Shown: positions 17,833 to 28,631, numbered from the stretch's first letter. The stretch: 64,000 nucleotides of DNA from Pseudoalteromonas caenipelagi (GCF_013140855.1 NZ_JABBPG010000012.1:1-64000), one strand, 5' to 3'. Numbers and translations are program-made. The notes: generated from the letters alone by a model not told the origin.

Positions 17833-18976
17833 CAATCAACTCCTCAACTGCATTTGCCGCTTGTTTGCTGGCATCTAGACGAATATTACGGTGAATATCG
17901 TAAAACTTTTGAATCAGTGCGTCATTGTTACCTTTTAGCATTGGATATAAGGCGTCTACCAATGCGTCTGAATTACAGTCTTGCTGCAAAAACTCTGGCA
18001 CCAAGGGCGCATCAGCTAATAAGTTTGGCAGCGAAAAATACTTAATATTAAAGGTAAAAAAGTGCTTAAAAATCCAATAACTGAGCGGCTTAAACTTATA
18101 GCCCACTACCATAGGTTTTTTATACAGCATAGCTTCTAATGTGGCAGTGCCCGAGGCCAACAATACCGCATTTGCCGCTGCCATCACCTTACTTGATTGT
18201 CCATCCACCAAAATCGGTGATAAGTTAGGGGCGACTTGCCGTAAAATTGCCTCAAATTGGGCACGACGTTTGGCATTGACCAAAGGCACAATGATTTTCA
18301 AGTTAGGCAATCGTTGACTTAGCTTTTGTGCAGCCTGCAGGTAAGTTTCACTTAGTAATCCAACTTCTGATCCACGACTACCAGGCAGTAACGCGAGTAC
18401 CAGATCGTCTTTATCTAAACCAAGTTCTTGTCGAGCCACACTGCTATCATGATCAAGCTCAATTTCGTCAGCTAATGTATGACCAACAAACTTACAAGGT
18501 ACATCATGCTTATCGTAAAATGCTTTTTCAAAAGGTAGCAAGGATAGCACCAAGTTAGTCGCTTCAGCGATTGTAAAAATACGCTTTTGGCGCCATGCCC
18601 ATACAGATGGGCTAACATATTGAACCGTTTTAATACCAGCCTTCTTTAGTGGTTTTTCAACTCGCAAGTTAAAGTCTGGTGCGTCAATTCCCACATAAAT
18701 ATCAGGCGGATTATCAATAAAATACTGTACTAATTGTTTGCGAATTTTGAGCAATCTAGGTAAGCGCCCTAGTACCTCTACCAGACCCATGACGGCCAAC
18801 TCATCCATATCAAACAAAGTACGACAACCAGCCGCCTGCATTTTAGGACCAGCAATGCCGACAAACTCAGCGTGAGGGTATTTCTCTTTCAACGCTTCGA
18901 TAAGTCCCGCACCTAAAATGTCACCTGACAATTCACCCGCCACAAGGCCAATAGTTAACTTTTTGTTGTTAGTCAT
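17822..18976 (-). CDS. lpxB: Lipid-A-disaccharide synthase
   Basis: LpxB joins UDP-diacylglucosamine and lipid X to form the beta-1,6 disaccharide of lipid A at the inner membrane. The 384-residue product has the N-terminal [17 protein letters not shown] segment, [28 protein letters not shown] and the GSRGSEVG glycosyltransferase loop. I chose the ATG, which follows a GTG. The gene lies downstream of lpxA, with a hairpin at 19000-19029 between them. Confidence 0.98.
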   Translation of the reverse strand: MTNNKKLTIGLVAGELSGDILGAGLIEALKEKYPHAEFVGIAGPKMQAAGCRTLFDMDELAVMGLVEVLGRLPRLLKIRKQLVQYFIDNPPDIYVGIDAPDFNLRVEKPLKKAGIKTVQYVSPSVWAWRQKRIFTIAEATNLVLSLLPFEKAFYDKHDVPCKFVGHTLADEIELDHDSSVARQELGLDKDDLVLALLPGSRGSEVGLLSETYLQAAQKLSQRLPNLKIIVPLVNAKRRAQFEAILRQVAPNLSPILVDGQSSKVMAAANAVLLASGTATLEAMLYKKPMVVGYKFKPLSYWIFKHFFTFNIKYFSLPNLLADAPLVPEFLQQDCNSDALVDALYPMLKGNNDALIQKFYDIHRNIRLDASKQAANAVEELIDAG

Positions 18977-18999
18977 CACATTAATCTATTTATAAATAA

Positions 19000-19029
19000 A
19001 AACGCCATACAAAGCATCGTATGGCGTTT
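19000..19029 (-). terminator. Hairpin between lpxA and lpxB
   Basis: AAACGCCATAC pairs with GTATGGCGTTT around an eight-base loop. A-rich sequence on the left reads as a T tract on the minus strand, so it can act as a terminator or attenuator inside the lipid A operon, reducing lpxB relative to lpxA. Confidence 0.6.
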
Positions 19030-19057
19030 ATCAGCATCTTGCTATCACAGGCATTAT

Positions 19058-19828
19058 CTAACGAATAATGCCGCGATCTGAGGTATCTAAAAAGTCTATC
19101 ATTTGCTGCACCGCAGCAAACTCAGACGCATCTTCACGCATTGCTGCAACTGCGTCTTCCAAATTTAAGCTTTTGCGATACAGTGCTTTGTATGCTCGGC
19201 GCACTGCCATAATTTCATCGCTGCTAAAACCACGACGCTTCATACCTTCAGTATTAATCGCCGCAGGTCTGGCTGGTGTACCTGTGGTGGTAACAAACGG
19301 AGGAACGTCTTTGCTCACGCCTGAATACATACCAATAAAAGCATGGGCCCCTACTTTGCAAAACTGGTGAACACCGGTATTACCAGCTAGGATTGCCCAA
19401 TCACCTACATGAACATGCCCTGCAACACTCGCGCCATTTGAAAAAATAACATGGCTGCCAATCACAGCGTCATGTGCGACATGGGTATAAGCCATAAACA
19501 GGTTGTTACTACCTATTTTAGTTACACCTTGATCTTGAATAGTACCACGATGGATAGTGGCACACTCACGAATGATATTGTTATCACCCATGATAAGTTG
19601 AGTTGGTTCATCCTTGTACTTTTTATCTTGGCAAGCTTCACCCACAGACGCAAACTGGTAAATATGATTACCAGAGCCAATGGTTGAAGGTCCTTTGATT
19701 ACCACGTGTGACTCGATGATACAGTTGTCACCTATCACTACATCATTCCCGATGTAACTGTAAGGACCCACAGAGACGTTATCGCCCAACTGTGCGCCAG
19801 ATTCAATAATCGCAGTAGGATGGATCAC
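19058..19828 (-). CDS. lpxA: UDP-N-acetylglucosamine acyltransferase
   Basis: First enzyme of lipid A synthesis, transferring a hydroxyacyl chain from ACP to UDP-GlcNAc. The protein of about 256 residues is a left-handed beta helix of hexapeptide repeats (for example IGDNCIIESHVVIKGPSTIG) with a C-terminal helical part. I start it at the GTG (giving M-I-H-P-T-A-I), which follows AAGAGAG. Eight upstream codons in frame belong to the end of fabZ. The gene begins two bases after the fabZ stop. Confidence 0.97.
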   Translation of the reverse strand: MIHPTAIIESGAQLGDNVSVGPYSYIGNDVVIGDNCIIESHVVIKGPSTIGSGNHIYQFASVGEACQDKKYKDEPTQLIMGDNNIIRECATIHRGTIQDQGVTKIGSNNLFMAYTHVAHDAVIGSHVIFSNGASVAGHVHVGDWAILAGNTGVHQFCKVGAHAFIGMYSGVSKDVPPFVTTTGTPARPAAINTEGMKRRGFSSDEIMAVRRAYKALYRKSLNLEDAVAAMREDASEFAAVQQMIDFLDTSDRGIIR

Positions 19829-19830
19829 TA

Positions 19831-20283
19831 TTAAAACTCTCTTCTTGCGCACATTAGGTCAGCACTACACACAACTTTGCCATCGACCTTGGCTTCACCA
19901 TAAAATTTCCAAATATTACGACGCTCTTTCACAAAATCAATGTGTAAATGCATCGTATCGCCAGGAAGTACCGGCTGCTTAAAACGTGCGTTGTCTATCG
20001 CTGCAAATAAGTATAGCTCGTTCTCGCTACGATTCTCGACCGTTTTAAAACCAAGTAGGCCTGTGGCCTGCGCCATTGATTCTAAAATCATTACACCAGG
20101 AAAAATCGGTTGTTCAGGAAAGTGCCCTGTAAAAATAGGTTCGTTTATCGTGACGTTTTTTATCGCATGCAGATATTCACCCGCTTTGTAGTCGATCACT
20201 TTGTCAACTAGCAGCATTGGATAGCGATGCGGTAGTAACTTTAAGATTTCTTGGATATCAAAACCGTTCAGTTCGTTTGCCAA
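19831..20283 (-). CDS. fabZ: 3-hydroxyacyl-ACP dehydratase
   Basis: FabZ removes water from beta-hydroxyacyl-ACP in fatty acid elongation. The 150-residue hot-dog protein contains [14 protein letters not shown] near the N-terminus, [20 protein letters not shown] with the catalytic His and Glu, and [13 protein letters not shown]. The start is a TTG, supported by AAAGGA seven to nine bases upstream. It lies between lpxD and lpxA, the standard arrangement that couples fatty acid and lipid A synthesis. Confidence 0.98.
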   Translation of the reverse strand: MANELNGFDIQEILKLLPHRYPMLLVDKVIDYKAGEYLHAIKNVTINEPIFTGHFPEQPIFPGVMILESMAQATGLLGFKTVENRSENELYLFAAIDNARFKQPVLPGDTMHLHIDFVKERRNIWKFYGEAKVDGKVVCSADLMCARREF

Positions 20284-20298
20284 AATAGCGTCCTTTTA

Positions 20299-21339
20299 TT
20301 ATTCGTCTATTGTTTTGAGCTGTTCTGTTAAAGATTCTAACGCTTTCAAGCGCTGTTTAAAATCAGTCAGATTGCGTAAATGAGCCATGTTGCGTCGCCA
20401 CTCTTTATTGGTGCTATGAGGCACGCCAGAGGAATAAACGCCCGCAGAAGTAATTGATTTGGTGATCATTGTCATGCCGGTGATGATGACGCCATCACAT
20501 ATTTCCATATGACCATTGATGCCAACTAGCCCCGCGATTTGACAATGTTTGCCAATTTTGGTGCTACCAGCAATCACCGAAGCGCCTGCAATTGCAGTGC
20601 CTTCGCCAATTTCAACATTATGTGCAATTTGGATTAGGTTATCTAAAATCACGTTATTGTGGATAACCGTGTCATCAAGTGCGCCTCTGTCAATCACTGT
20701 ATTAGCGCCAACTTCAACATTATCACCAATAATAACCCGTCCAACTTGCGGTATTTTAACCCATTTGCCAGATTGATTTGCATAACCAAATCCATCACTG
20801 CCGATCACTGCGCCTGACTGAAATAAGCAATTTTTACCAATTTCAACTTCATGGTAAACACTTACATTCGCCCAAAGCTTAGTGTTTTCACCAATTTTTG
20901 CGCTGTTACCAACAAAACAGCCTGCGCCAATTTGAACATTGTCATCAAGCACTACATTTGCTTCAATCACCGCATTTGCCGCTATTGCGACATTTTCGCC
21001 AAGTTTTGCACTTTGATGAACAACTGCGCTAGGGTGAATGCCTTCGGCAGCCCTTGGAGTTGTATCCATCAATTGTGCTAATTTGGCATAAGCAATATAA
21101 GGGTCTTTTACGACCAATTTATTGCCGTCAAAATGTTCAGCGTCAGACTCCGACAAAATAACAGCACCAGCGTTCGTTGTTTCCAACTGAGTGCGGTATT
21201 TGCTATTTGCTAAAAAGCTAATATCTTTGTCTGTCGCTTGTGTGAGTGTCGCTATTTTACTAATTTGACACTCACCGTCGCCAACCAGCGTTGCATCAAT
21301 CGATGCCGCTAGCTGAGCTAAACTATAATGTCTAGTCAT
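20299..21339 (-). CDS. lpxD: UDP-3-O-(3-hydroxyacyl)glucosamine N-acyltransferase
   Basis: Third step of lipid A synthesis, adding the N-linked hydroxyacyl chain. The 346-residue protein has an N-terminal uridine-binding domain (to about residue 100), a hexapeptide-repeat beta helix (about 100-300, with IGSDGFGYANQSGKWVKIPQ) and a C-terminal helix. Its ATG shares one base with the stop codon of skp (TAATG), indicating tight coupling. Confidence 0.98.
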   Translation of the reverse strand: MTRHYSLAQLAASIDATLVGDGECQISKIATLTQATDKDISFLANSKYRTQLETTNAGAVILSESDAEHFDGNKLVVKDPYIAYAKLAQLMDTTPRAAEGIHPSAVVHQSAKLGENVAIAANAVIEANVVLDDNVQIGAGCFVGNSAKIGENTKLWANVSVYHEVEIGKNCLFQSGAVIGSDGFGYANQSGKWVKIPQVGRVIIGDNVEVGANTVIDRGALDDTVIHNNVILDNLIQIAHNVEIGEGTAIAGASVIAGSTKIGKHCQIAGLVGINGHMEICDGVIITGMTMITKSITSAGVYSSGVPHSTNKEWRRNMAHLRNLTDFKQRLKALESLTEQLKTIDE

Positions 21340-21857
21340 TACTTTTTGCTTACCGCTTCAACAACTTTGTCAGAAAGGTCCGCTACTTTATCAGGGTTAA
21401 AGTAAATTGTCGTATCTTTTACCTTAACTTCGTCAAACTTACCGCTTTTAGCAACACTTTCGATTGCATCGATAATCAATTTTTGTACTTTCGCTAATTC
21501 TTCGTTTTGGCGCTGTTTAATTGCTTGCTCTAAAGGACGACCTTTTTCAGCTAGCTCTTTTTGCATGCCTTGGATTTTAGTACGCAAAATCTCTTTGTCT
21601 GCATCGCTCATAGTTGCGCCTTCACGTTGAAACTTCTCAACTTCAAAGCGAATGTCACCTTGTAGTTTTTCAAGTGCTTGACGCGGCTCCGCAAACTCGC
21701 TTTGTAGTTGTTGCTCAATTTTAGCCATCTGCGGTAGTTGCTTGTAGATACTCTGCATATCCACAATACCCACTTTATGAGCCAGCGCACTTGCAGAAGT
21801 ACCCATCATAAGTGCTGCCATTAAACCCATTGCTGTCGTTTTTATAAGTTTGTTCAC
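21339..21857 (-). CDS. skp: Periplasmic outer-membrane-protein chaperone Skp/OmpH
   Basis: About 172 residues starting at a GTG placed six bases after AAGGAG; the frame extends further upstream without such a site. A signal peptide (LIKTTAMGLMAALMMGTSASALA) precedes the mature start HKVGIVDMQSIYKQLPQ, then long charged helices that form the Skp tentacles. Skp holds unfolded outer membrane proteins on their way to the BAM complex. It lies between bamA and lpxD, the conserved order. Confidence 0.96.
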   Translation of the reverse strand: MNKLIKTTAMGLMAALMMGTSASALAHKVGIVDMQSIYKQLPQMAKIEQQLQSEFAEPRQALEKLQGDIRFEVEKFQREGATMSDADKEILRTKIQGMQKELAEKGRPLEQAIKQRQNEELAKVQKLIIDAIESVAKSGKFDEVKVKDTTIYFNPDKVADLSDKVVEAVSKK

Positions 21858-21867
21858 AATTAACTCC

Positions 21868-24339
21868 TTAGAATGTATTACTGATATTAAAACTGATCGT
21901 CTTCGTTTCGTCATCTTCTTCTTTCTTAAGCGGATAAGCAAAACTGATCAGCATTGGGCCCATCGGTGAGATCCACTGAATAGATAAACCGGTAGAAACC
22001 CTAAAACGGGTTGGATCTGAATAATCCGAGAGCTTTTTATATTGGTCTTCATGTAAGTTTGAGTATCTATCTACATCAAACTCGGTATCCCATACGTTTG
22101 CAGCATCAACAAATAAACTAGTACGTACCGAGCTGGTGTTTTCTTCATCTAAAAACGGTGTTGGTACAATTAGCTCAGCACCGAGCGTTGCTTTGGCATT
22201 ACCACCAATACGGCCACCTTCAAACAATTTATCAAACTCGGTGCTACCACCTATATCTGATGTTGTCGTGCCATCTGGCAGCGTTGAACCAGGAATTTCG
22301 GTCATGCTACGCTGAATGGCTCTTGGTAATATCGTGTTACGGTCAAAACCGCGCAGTTCATTTTCAGAAATTCTGAAAAACTCTTGGAACGGTAATGTTT
22401 GTTCAAAGCCATTGGTTTCGCCGTAGCCATTACCATATGCTAAGCCTGCTCTAGTTGAGAACACCCACTGATGATCATTACTGATTGGCCAGTAATAACG
22501 TGAATCGTAATCAACTTTAAAGTAGTTAAGATCTGAGTTTGGTGTGGTTGCCCTAAAGGTCAAACTCTGGCGAGAACCCGCTGTTGGGAACATACCGCGG
22601 TTAACAGTGACACGAGACCAACCTGCACTTAGCTCATATTTGGTAAAGTCATAAGCGCCATCTGGATCTTCTGGGTTCAAAAACGCCAAGCGTAAAATGC
22701 GTGTCTGCTCATAGTCGGCAATATAATCTAGTTTTTCATCAATCCAACGTGCACCGAAGTTGATACGGTTAATCGCATTGATTGGGAAACCAAAACTCGT
22801 ACCAATACCATATTGACGAGAATCATAGCCGATCAGACCAACTTTACTACCATCAAAATTACTGTAGAAAATACTACTACCTTGAGATACACCATCAGGC
22901 GTGAAATACGGGTCTGTGTACGAGATGCTATAACTATCAGAGCTTCGTGAAGTACTGATATTAAATGCAAGTTGGTTACCAGTCCCTAAGAAGTTTGACT
23001 CGCTCACACCAACATTAAACTGCAAACCACCGTATGATCCATATGCAACACCCGCTTGGAAACTACCCGCAGGTTGCTCCTTAACGGTAAAATCTACATC
23101 AACGAGGTCGTCAACACCTGCTATCGGCTTAACTTCAAAGTCTACTTTTTCCATGTATGGAAGACGTTGAATTTGTAGCTTAGAGCGCTCAAGGCTTTGG
23201 TTTGAAAGCCAAGCACCTTCAAGCTGTGTCATTTCACGACGTACCACCTCATCAGCAGTGATTTGGTTACCATTAACCAAAATACGACGTACATAAACAC
23301 GCTTGCCTGGGTTGACCGATAAGGTTAACTGCACTTCTTTGGTTTCATCGTCAATTTCAGGAATCGTGCGTACTTCGGCGTTTGCATAGCCAAAGCGCGC
23401 AAGGTAGCCTTTGATGAATTCTTCTGATGAGGTAACGATTGAGCCGTTATATAACTCACCCGCTTTCAGTGGAATAATGCTCTTAATAAGCTCTTCACGA
23501 CCAAGTAAGTCACCAATAAAGTCATACCCTTTAACCGTGTATGTCTCACCCTCGGTGATATTAGCAGTAACATACACTGATTCACGCTCAGGGCTTACTG
23601 ATACTTGCGTCGAATCAATATTGAAACGCAAGTAACCGCGGTCTAGATAAAAGCTACGAATCTTTTCTAAATCGCCTTCGATAGTTTGCTTTTGGTAGCG
23701 GTCGTTTGACATAAACCTCCACCATGGCAAATCTTGTTGCGACTCAACCAGAGCTAATAGCTCTTCGTCCGAAAATAATTCGTTACCTACTAGGTTAATT
23801 TGTCTAATTGACGCGGCATCGCCTTCATCAAAGTCTAGCATTAGGCGTACACGGTTACGCGGCAGCTCGACAATACTGACATCGATCTTTGCGTTGTACT
23901 TACCAATACTATGAAAGAACTCAATAAGCCCTTTTTCAATGTTGTCGACTACCGTTTTGTCTAAGGGTTCGCCAACACGAATATTTTGCTGCTCTAAGCT
24001 TTCATTCAATTGCTCGTCTTTGATGTCTTTGTTGCCATCAAAATCAATACCAGCAATCGTTGGCCTTTCTTGTACCTTGAAGATAATTTGGCCGCCATCT
24101 CGATAAGCGACGATATTATTAAAGTGACCTGACTTATACAGCGACTTAATGGTTTGGGAAATAGTGTATGGATCAACTGAGTCGCCTACGTTAATTGGAA
24201 TGTGCGTCAGTGCCGCTCCCAATGCAACGCGCTGTAACCCTTCTACTTTCATATCTTCAACGATAAAGGAGTTTTGCCCTAAAGCGGCAAAACTAGCGCC
24301 AAGTAAACTCGTTACTGCAAGATGTTTTTTTATAGGCAT
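21868..24339 (-). CDS. bamA: Outer membrane protein assembly factor BamA
   Basis: BamA is the central subunit of the beta-barrel assembly machine. From the chosen ATG the protein has 823 residues: a signal peptide (KKHLAVTSLLGASFAALG), five POTRA domains (about 25-430), and a 16-strand barrel ending in a terminal phenylalanine (FNISNTF). The frame also allows an ATG at 24405, six bases after rseP, preceded by GAGG. That would add 22 basic residues before the signal peptide, so the true start is not certain. Confidence 0.97.
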   Translation of the reverse strand: MPIKKHLAVTSLLGASFAALGQNSFIVEDMKVEGLQRVALGAALTHIPINVGDSVDPYTISQTIKSLYKSGHFNNIVAYRDGGQIIFKVQERPTIAGIDFDGNKDIKDEQLNESLEQQNIRVGEPLDKTVVDNIEKGLIEFFHSIGKYNAKIDVSIVELPRNRVRLMLDFDEGDAASIRQINLVGNELFSDEELLALVESQQDLPWWRFMSNDRYQKQTIEGDLEKIRSFYLDRGYLRFNIDSTQVSVSPERESVYVTANITEGETYTVKGYDFIGDLLGREELIKSIIPLKAGELYNGSIVTSSEEFIKGYLARFGYANAEVRTIPEIDDETKEVQLTLSVNPGKRVYVRRILVNGNQITADEVVRREMTQLEGAWLSNQSLERSKLQIQRLPYMEKVDFEVKPIAGVDDLVDVDFTVKEQPAGSFQAGVAYGSYGGLQFNVGVSESNFLGTGNQLAFNISTSRSSDSYSISYTDPYFTPDGVSQGSSIFYSNFDGSKVGLIGYDSRQYGIGTSFGFPINAINRINFGARWIDEKLDYIADYEQTRILRLAFLNPEDPDGAYDFTKYELSAGWSRVTVNRGMFPTAGSRQSLTFRATTPNSDLNYFKVDYDSRYYWPISNDHQWVFSTRAGLAYGNGYGETNGFEQTLPFQEFFRISENELRGFDRNTILPRAIQRSMTEIPGSTLPDGTTTSDIGGSTEFDKLFEGGRIGGNAKATLGAELIVPTPFLDEENTSSVRTSLFVDAANVWDTEFDVDRYSNLHEDQYKKLSDYSDPTRFRVSTGLSIQWISPMGPMLISFAYPLKKEEDDETKTISFNISNTF

Positions 24340-24410
24340 TTTATTATCTTTATCCTTTACAACAGTTCGCGCCTTACGCGCTTTGATGGGCGTCATATTC
24401 GCCATTCGAG

Positions 24411-25763
24411 TTACAACCTCGATACATCGTTAAGTAATGCAAAACAAGTTAAAGCAATAAGTACTATCGCACCTACCTTAAACCCTAACTCTTGTGTCTT
24501 TTCAGAGACTGGTTTTTTACGAATTAGTTCAATTATGTAATACATTAAGTGCCCACCATCTAAGACTGGCAGAGGCAATAAATTAAAAACACCAAGGTTG
24601 ACACTAATTAGCGCTAAAAAGCTCAAAAACGCAACAATACCATAACTAACACTGGTGCCAGCGCCCACAGCGATACCAACAGGCCCACTTAGATTCTTTA
24701 CCGATACCTGCCCTGTAAGCAAGCTACCAATCATGTCGAAACTTAAACGGACCAGCTCAAAAGTTTTCTCGGCGCCGAGCACCATACTATCCAAAGGGCC
24801 ATAATGTCTAGTTTCTATGTAACCATCTGGCCACTTTTCAAGCAAAGGAACCACCCCTAAAAAACCCTGCATTGTCCCATCTTGGCCTTGGCGTGCTTGC
24901 GGTGTGATTTGAATAATCTGGTTTATACCGTTTCTTTCAATATTTAAAGAGAGGGTTTGGTTAGGCGAAGATTGAATTATCTGGACAAACTGCTGCCAAC
25001 TTGTAACTGGCTTATTATCCAGTGATTTGATCGTATCGTTAATTTGTAGCCCTGCAAGCTCTGCAGCAGACTCTTTTGCTATATGCCCAAGCGTTAAAGT
25101 CAGTGCCGGTCTAAAAGGCATTATACCTATGGCTGTCAGTGGCGCTTCATCTTGTTTATCAAGTTTCCAACCATCGACGTTGATTTTTCTAATCGCGATT
25201 TGTTGCTGCGCATCTTTCACTTTTACTTCAATAACGTCTTCACCTAGATGACTCATCAAGCTAAACGTTACATCTTGCCAAGTATTAACCTCTTTGCCCG
25301 ACATGCTAAGAATATGATCGCCACTTTGGATGTTCGCCTGCACTGCCCGAGAATTTACCTGCACATTACCCACGATAGGCTTAGCACTTTGCACACCTAT
25401 CATATACATCGCAGCAAGGACTATAATTGCAAACAAAAAATTGGCGATAGGCCCTGCAGCCACTACCGCAATACGTGACATTACAGGTTTGTTGTTAAAG
25501 GCGAGGTGTTGTTTGTCGCTAGGCACATCATCAACACGGCCATCAAGCATCTTAACGTAGCCCCCAAGTGGGATCATCGCTATCACATATTCAGTACCAT
25601 GTTTGTCATACCAACGATAAAGCGGTTTGCCAAAGCCGATAGAAAACCTAAGGACCTCCACACCAGCTCTGCGAGCGACCCAAAAGTGACCATATTCATG
25701 GACTGTAACGAGAATACCTAGTGCAAAAATAAATGAGCCGAGATTCCAAAAAAAATCAAACAT
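24411..25763 (-). CDS. rseP: Site-2 protease RseP
   Basis: Membrane zinc protease that cleaves the anti-sigma factor RseA to release sigma-E. The 450-residue protein has the zinc motif HEYGH at residues 22-26, two PDZ domains in the periplasmic part (about 115-310), and the C-terminal NLLPLPVLDGGHL motif with the third zinc ligand. It lies between dxr and bamA, three bases after dxr. Confidence 0.97.
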   Translation of the reverse strand: MFDFFWNLGSFIFALGILVTVHEYGHFWVARRAGVEVLRFSIGFGKPLYRWYDKHGTEYVIAMIPLGGYVKMLDGRVDDVPSDKQHLAFNNKPVMSRIAVVAAGPIANFLFAIIVLAAMYMIGVQSAKPIVGNVQVNSRAVQANIQSGDHILSMSGKEVNTWQDVTFSLMSHLGEDVIEVKVKDAQQQIAIRKINVDGWKLDKQDEAPLTAIGIMPFRPALTLTLGHIAKESAAELAGLQINDTIKSLDNKPVTSWQQFVQIIQSSPNQTLSLNIERNGINQIIQITPQARQGQDGTMQGFLGVVPLLEKWPDGYIETRHYGPLDSMVLGAEKTFELVRLSFDMIGSLLTGQVSVKNLSGPVGIAVGAGTSVSYGIVAFLSFLALISVNLGVFNLLPLPVLDGGHLMYYIIELIRKKPVSEKTQELGFKVGAIVLIALTCFALLNDVSRL

Positions 25764-25766
25764 ATA

Positions 25767-26960
25767 TTACCTTATGCGGTTCACAACATCGTGGGCAAGC
25801 ATTCTGGTTTGAGTATCCAGTGCCATAATTTCGTGTACCGAGTTTAAAGAATGTAACGTTGATTTATCAAGTACCTGAGCATTCACCCGATAAATATCGC
25901 AAAAGCCAATTTGGTTATTTAAAAATGCTGCCACTGCAATTTCATTTGCCGCATTAACAACCGTTGTCGCCGCTTGCCCTGACTGACAGGCATCAATTGC
26001 CAACGCCAAATTTGGATAACGCGCAAAGTCTGGCTTAGTAAAAGTAAACGCTGTTAACGAAGAAAAATCGAGTGGCTGTACCCCTGCGTCAATACGCTCA
26101 GGGTAAGCTAGACCATATGCAATTGGTGTACGCATATCTGGTTGACCCATCTGCGCGACAATAGAGCCATCCGTGTATTGCACCATAGAGTGGATCATAC
26201 TCTGAGGATGAATGACGACTTCAATATCTTGGGCCTGACAGGCAAACAGCCATTTCGCCTCAATAAATTCCAGCCCTTTATTCATCATGGTTGCTGAATC
26301 AACGGAGATTTTCTGACCCATAGCCCAATTTGGATGCGCTACAGCTTCTGCCACGGTGACATCTTTAAGGGTGTTTATATCACGATTCAAAAATGGCCCA
26401 CCGGAGCCAGTTAATAGTATTTTGCTGACTCCGAACTGACTTAGCCCTTGCTTTGTGTCTTGTTGTAAAGCACTAGGTAAGCATTGATAAATAGCGTTAT
26501 GTTCACTGTCGATAGGAAGCAAAGTAGCACCATGACGGGCCACTTTATCCATAAATATTTGGCCAGACATGACCAAAGACTCTTTATTGGCCAGAAGTAC
26601 TTTTTTACCCGCTTCAACCGCTGCTAAAGTAGGAATGAGACCTGCCGCACCAACAATTGCTGACATCACGATGTCAACCTCGCAGTGTGCGGCCATCTGT
26701 GCCATATAGTCTGTGCCGCTAAGCACTTCTGTATTGCTACCTGTAAGACGCTCTCTGAGGCTTTTTGCAGCGTCCTCACAGTGCATGATCGCATATTGAG
26801 GGCGATGCACTAAGCATTGCTCAGTCATCTTATCTACGTTACGACCTGCGGCCAGAGCAAATACCTGATATCGTTCACTGTTGCGAGCGATCACATCTAG
26901 GGTCGACAAACCGATAGAGCCGGTTGCGCCAAGAATAACGACTTGCTCTTTTTGACTCAT
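25767..26960 (-). CDS. dxr: 1-deoxy-D-xylulose 5-phosphate reductoisomerase
   Basis: Second enzyme of the MEP isoprenoid pathway, NADPH- and metal-dependent. The 397-residue product has ILGATGSIGLSTLDV at the N-terminus, LLANKESLVMSG, the metal-site LPIDSEHNAIYQCL and LTGSGGPF. The ATG overlaps the stop codon of cdsA (ATGA). Upstream in-frame codons belong to cdsA. Confidence 0.98.
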   Translation of the reverse strand: MSQKEQVVILGATGSIGLSTLDVIARNSERYQVFALAAGRNVDKMTEQCLVHRPQYAIMHCEDAAKSLRERLTGSNTEVLSGTDYMAQMAAHCEVDIVMSAIVGAAGLIPTLAAVEAGKKVLLANKESLVMSGQIFMDKVARHGATLLPIDSEHNAIYQCLPSALQQDTKQGLSQFGVSKILLTGSGGPFLNRDINTLKDVTVAEAVAHPNWAMGQKISVDSATMMNKGLEFIEAKWLFACQAQDIEVVIHPQSMIHSMVQYTDGSIVAQMGQPDMRTPIAYGLAYPERIDAGVQPLDFSSLTAFTFTKPDFARYPNLALAIDACQSGQAATTVVNAANEIAVAAFLNNQIGFCDIYRVNAQVLDKSTLHSLNSVHEIMALDTQTRMLAHDVVNRIR

Positions 26961-27823
26961 AAAGTAACCGTCCACGCGTAACATAAAGCGAAAATTGGTG
27001 CCGCTGCTGTTAAGCTGTCTATTCTATCTAAAATGCCGCCATGTCCAGGTAAACAAGCCCCTGAATCTTTTAGCCCAACTTCACGCTTAAACATACTTTC
27101 GAGTAAGTCTCCAATTGCCGAGAATAACGCGATAAATACCGTCATAACTGCGTAAATTATTTGTAGTTTTTGCTCGACCTGAGCAAAGTGGCAAAATACA
27201 AGCACAAAAATCACCGCGGTGATCACGCCGCCAACTAACCCTTCAATGGTCTTGTTAGGGCTCACGTTGGGCATTAACTTATGTTTACCGAAGTTTTTAC
27301 CCGCAAAGTATGCACCGATATCTGCGCTCCAAACGATGCCCAGTACAACCATGATCAACGTCGAGCCATATTGATGAGCTTGCTGATATTCAGCGCTGCG
27401 TAATACGTTTAGAGCCAGCCAAAGAGGCACTAAGGTAAGCACTCCTGCGACTGCTCGCATCACAATCCCTTCATTCCACGCTCTCGCCTTGGATGGGTAT
27501 TTAAAAACTAAAAACGTCGCGACCAACCACCAAGCAAAAGCCAGTGTGAACACATAATTTGCATCAGCCTGCAACTGCCCGCCTTGCCAAAGAGAAGTAA
27601 TGGGCCAATGCCAATGTAGCAGAAGCAAAATAGCGCCCATAACAGCGACAAAGCCGCCTCGTTTCTTGGCACAAGATAAGCCCATAAATGCGGACCATTC
27701 CCAAGCGCCCAGTAATACAATCGCAGCTGCGATAAAACTAAATAGTGCCAAAGGCGTATAAAACACCAATAGCATCGCCAATGGTGCAAGCACCACCGAG
27801 GTTAAAATACGTTGTTTTAGCAA
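26957..27823 (-). CDS. cdsA: Phosphatidate cytidylyltransferase
   Basis: Makes CDP-diacylglycerol from phosphatidic acid and CTP in the inner membrane. The 288-residue protein has about eight membrane segments and the family signature near the C-terminus, MFKREVGLKDSGACLPGHGG followed by ILDRIDS. The start is a TTG with AAGGT upstream. It lies 12 bases after uppS. Confidence 0.97.
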   Translation of the reverse strand: MLKQRILTSVVLAPLAMLLVFYTPLALFSFIAAAIVLLGAWEWSAFMGLSCAKKRGGFVAVMGAILLLLHWHWPITSLWQGGQLQADANYVFTLAFAWWLVATFLVFKYPSKARAWNEGIVMRAVAGVLTLVPLWLALNVLRSAEYQQAHQYGSTLIMVVLGIVWSADIGAYFAGKNFGKHKLMPNVSPNKTIEGLVGGVITAVIFVLVFCHFAQVEQKLQIIYAVMTVFIALFSAIGDLLESMFKREVGLKDSGACLPGHGGILDRIDSLTAAAPIFALCYAWTVTL

Positions 27824-27835
27824 ACTAATTTACCT

Positions 27836-28609
27836 TTAACTTGTTGTTTTGGACGCAGCGAGTAGTTGTTTTATTTGATCGCCGGTGCAGCCAAAGCGTC
27901 TTTCTCTTGATACATAACATGCGATAGCCTCTGAAAAAACTTCCTCATTAAAGTCGGGCCATAAAGTATCTGTAAAATAAAGCTCAGCATAAGCTGCCTG
28001 CCAAAGCAAAAAGTTACTTATTCGATAATCACCACCGGTGCGTATAAGTAAATCAAGTTCGCTTTGGTTTGCCATAGTAAGATGTTTTGATATTTCCTCT
28101 TCCGTGATCTGTTCGGGCGCTAATGTTCCTTCAGCTACTTGTAATGCTAACTTTTGCGCAGCTTGAGTTATATCCCAGCGGCCACCATAATTAGCAGCAA
28201 CATTAAGTTGTAGTCCAGTATTTTCACTCGTCAACTGATGTGCAGCATTAACTCGCTCTTGCAAAGATGCGGGAAAGCGGCTTAAGTCACCTATCACAGT
28301 TAACTTTACATTATTTTTGTGGAGTTTCTTCACCTCTTTTGTCAGGACCAATAAAAACAGTTCCATCAAAGTGCTCACTTCGTCTTCAGGACGACGCCAA
28401 TTTTCGCTACTAAAAGCAAACAGCGTTAAGGACTCAATCCCAAGATTTGAGCAGAACTGAACCGCATTACGAACTGAGTCAACACCCTTCTTATGTCCGT
28501 AAGTTCTAGGTCTATTGCGCGACTGTGCCCAACGGCCATTTCCATCCATAATGATGGCAACGTGTTTTGGCAAAGATTGCTGTGAAATCGTTTCAGCGTT
28601 TAAAACCAT
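27836..28609 (-). CDS. uppS: Undecaprenyl diphosphate synthase
   Basis: Cis-prenyltransferase that makes the C55 lipid carrier for peptidoglycan and LPS. The 257-residue protein has the catalytic aspartate Asp22 in [13 protein letters not shown], then [14 protein letters not shown] and the C-terminal [19 protein letters not shown]. It begins after the terminator-like hairpin that follows frr. Confidence 0.98.
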   Translation of the reverse strand: MVLNAETISQQSLPKHVAIIMDGNGRWAQSRNRPRTYGHKKGVDSVRNAVQFCSNLGIESLTLFAFSSENWRRPEDEVSTLMELFLLVLTKEVKKLHKNNVKLTVIGDLSRFPASLQERVNAAHQLTSENTGLQLNVAANYGGRWDITQAAQKLALQVAEGTLAPEQITEEEISKHLTMANQSELDLLIRTGGDYRISNFLLWQAAYAELYFTDTLWPDFNEEVFSEAIACYVSRERRFGCTGDQIKQLLAASKTTS

Positions 28610-28631
28610 AATCCCGATTTAGATAAAAAAA

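Noticed and set aside
24340-24405. N-terminal extension of BamA to the ATG at 24405
   Set aside because: It would place 22 basic residues ahead of a normal signal peptide; kept only as an alternative start.
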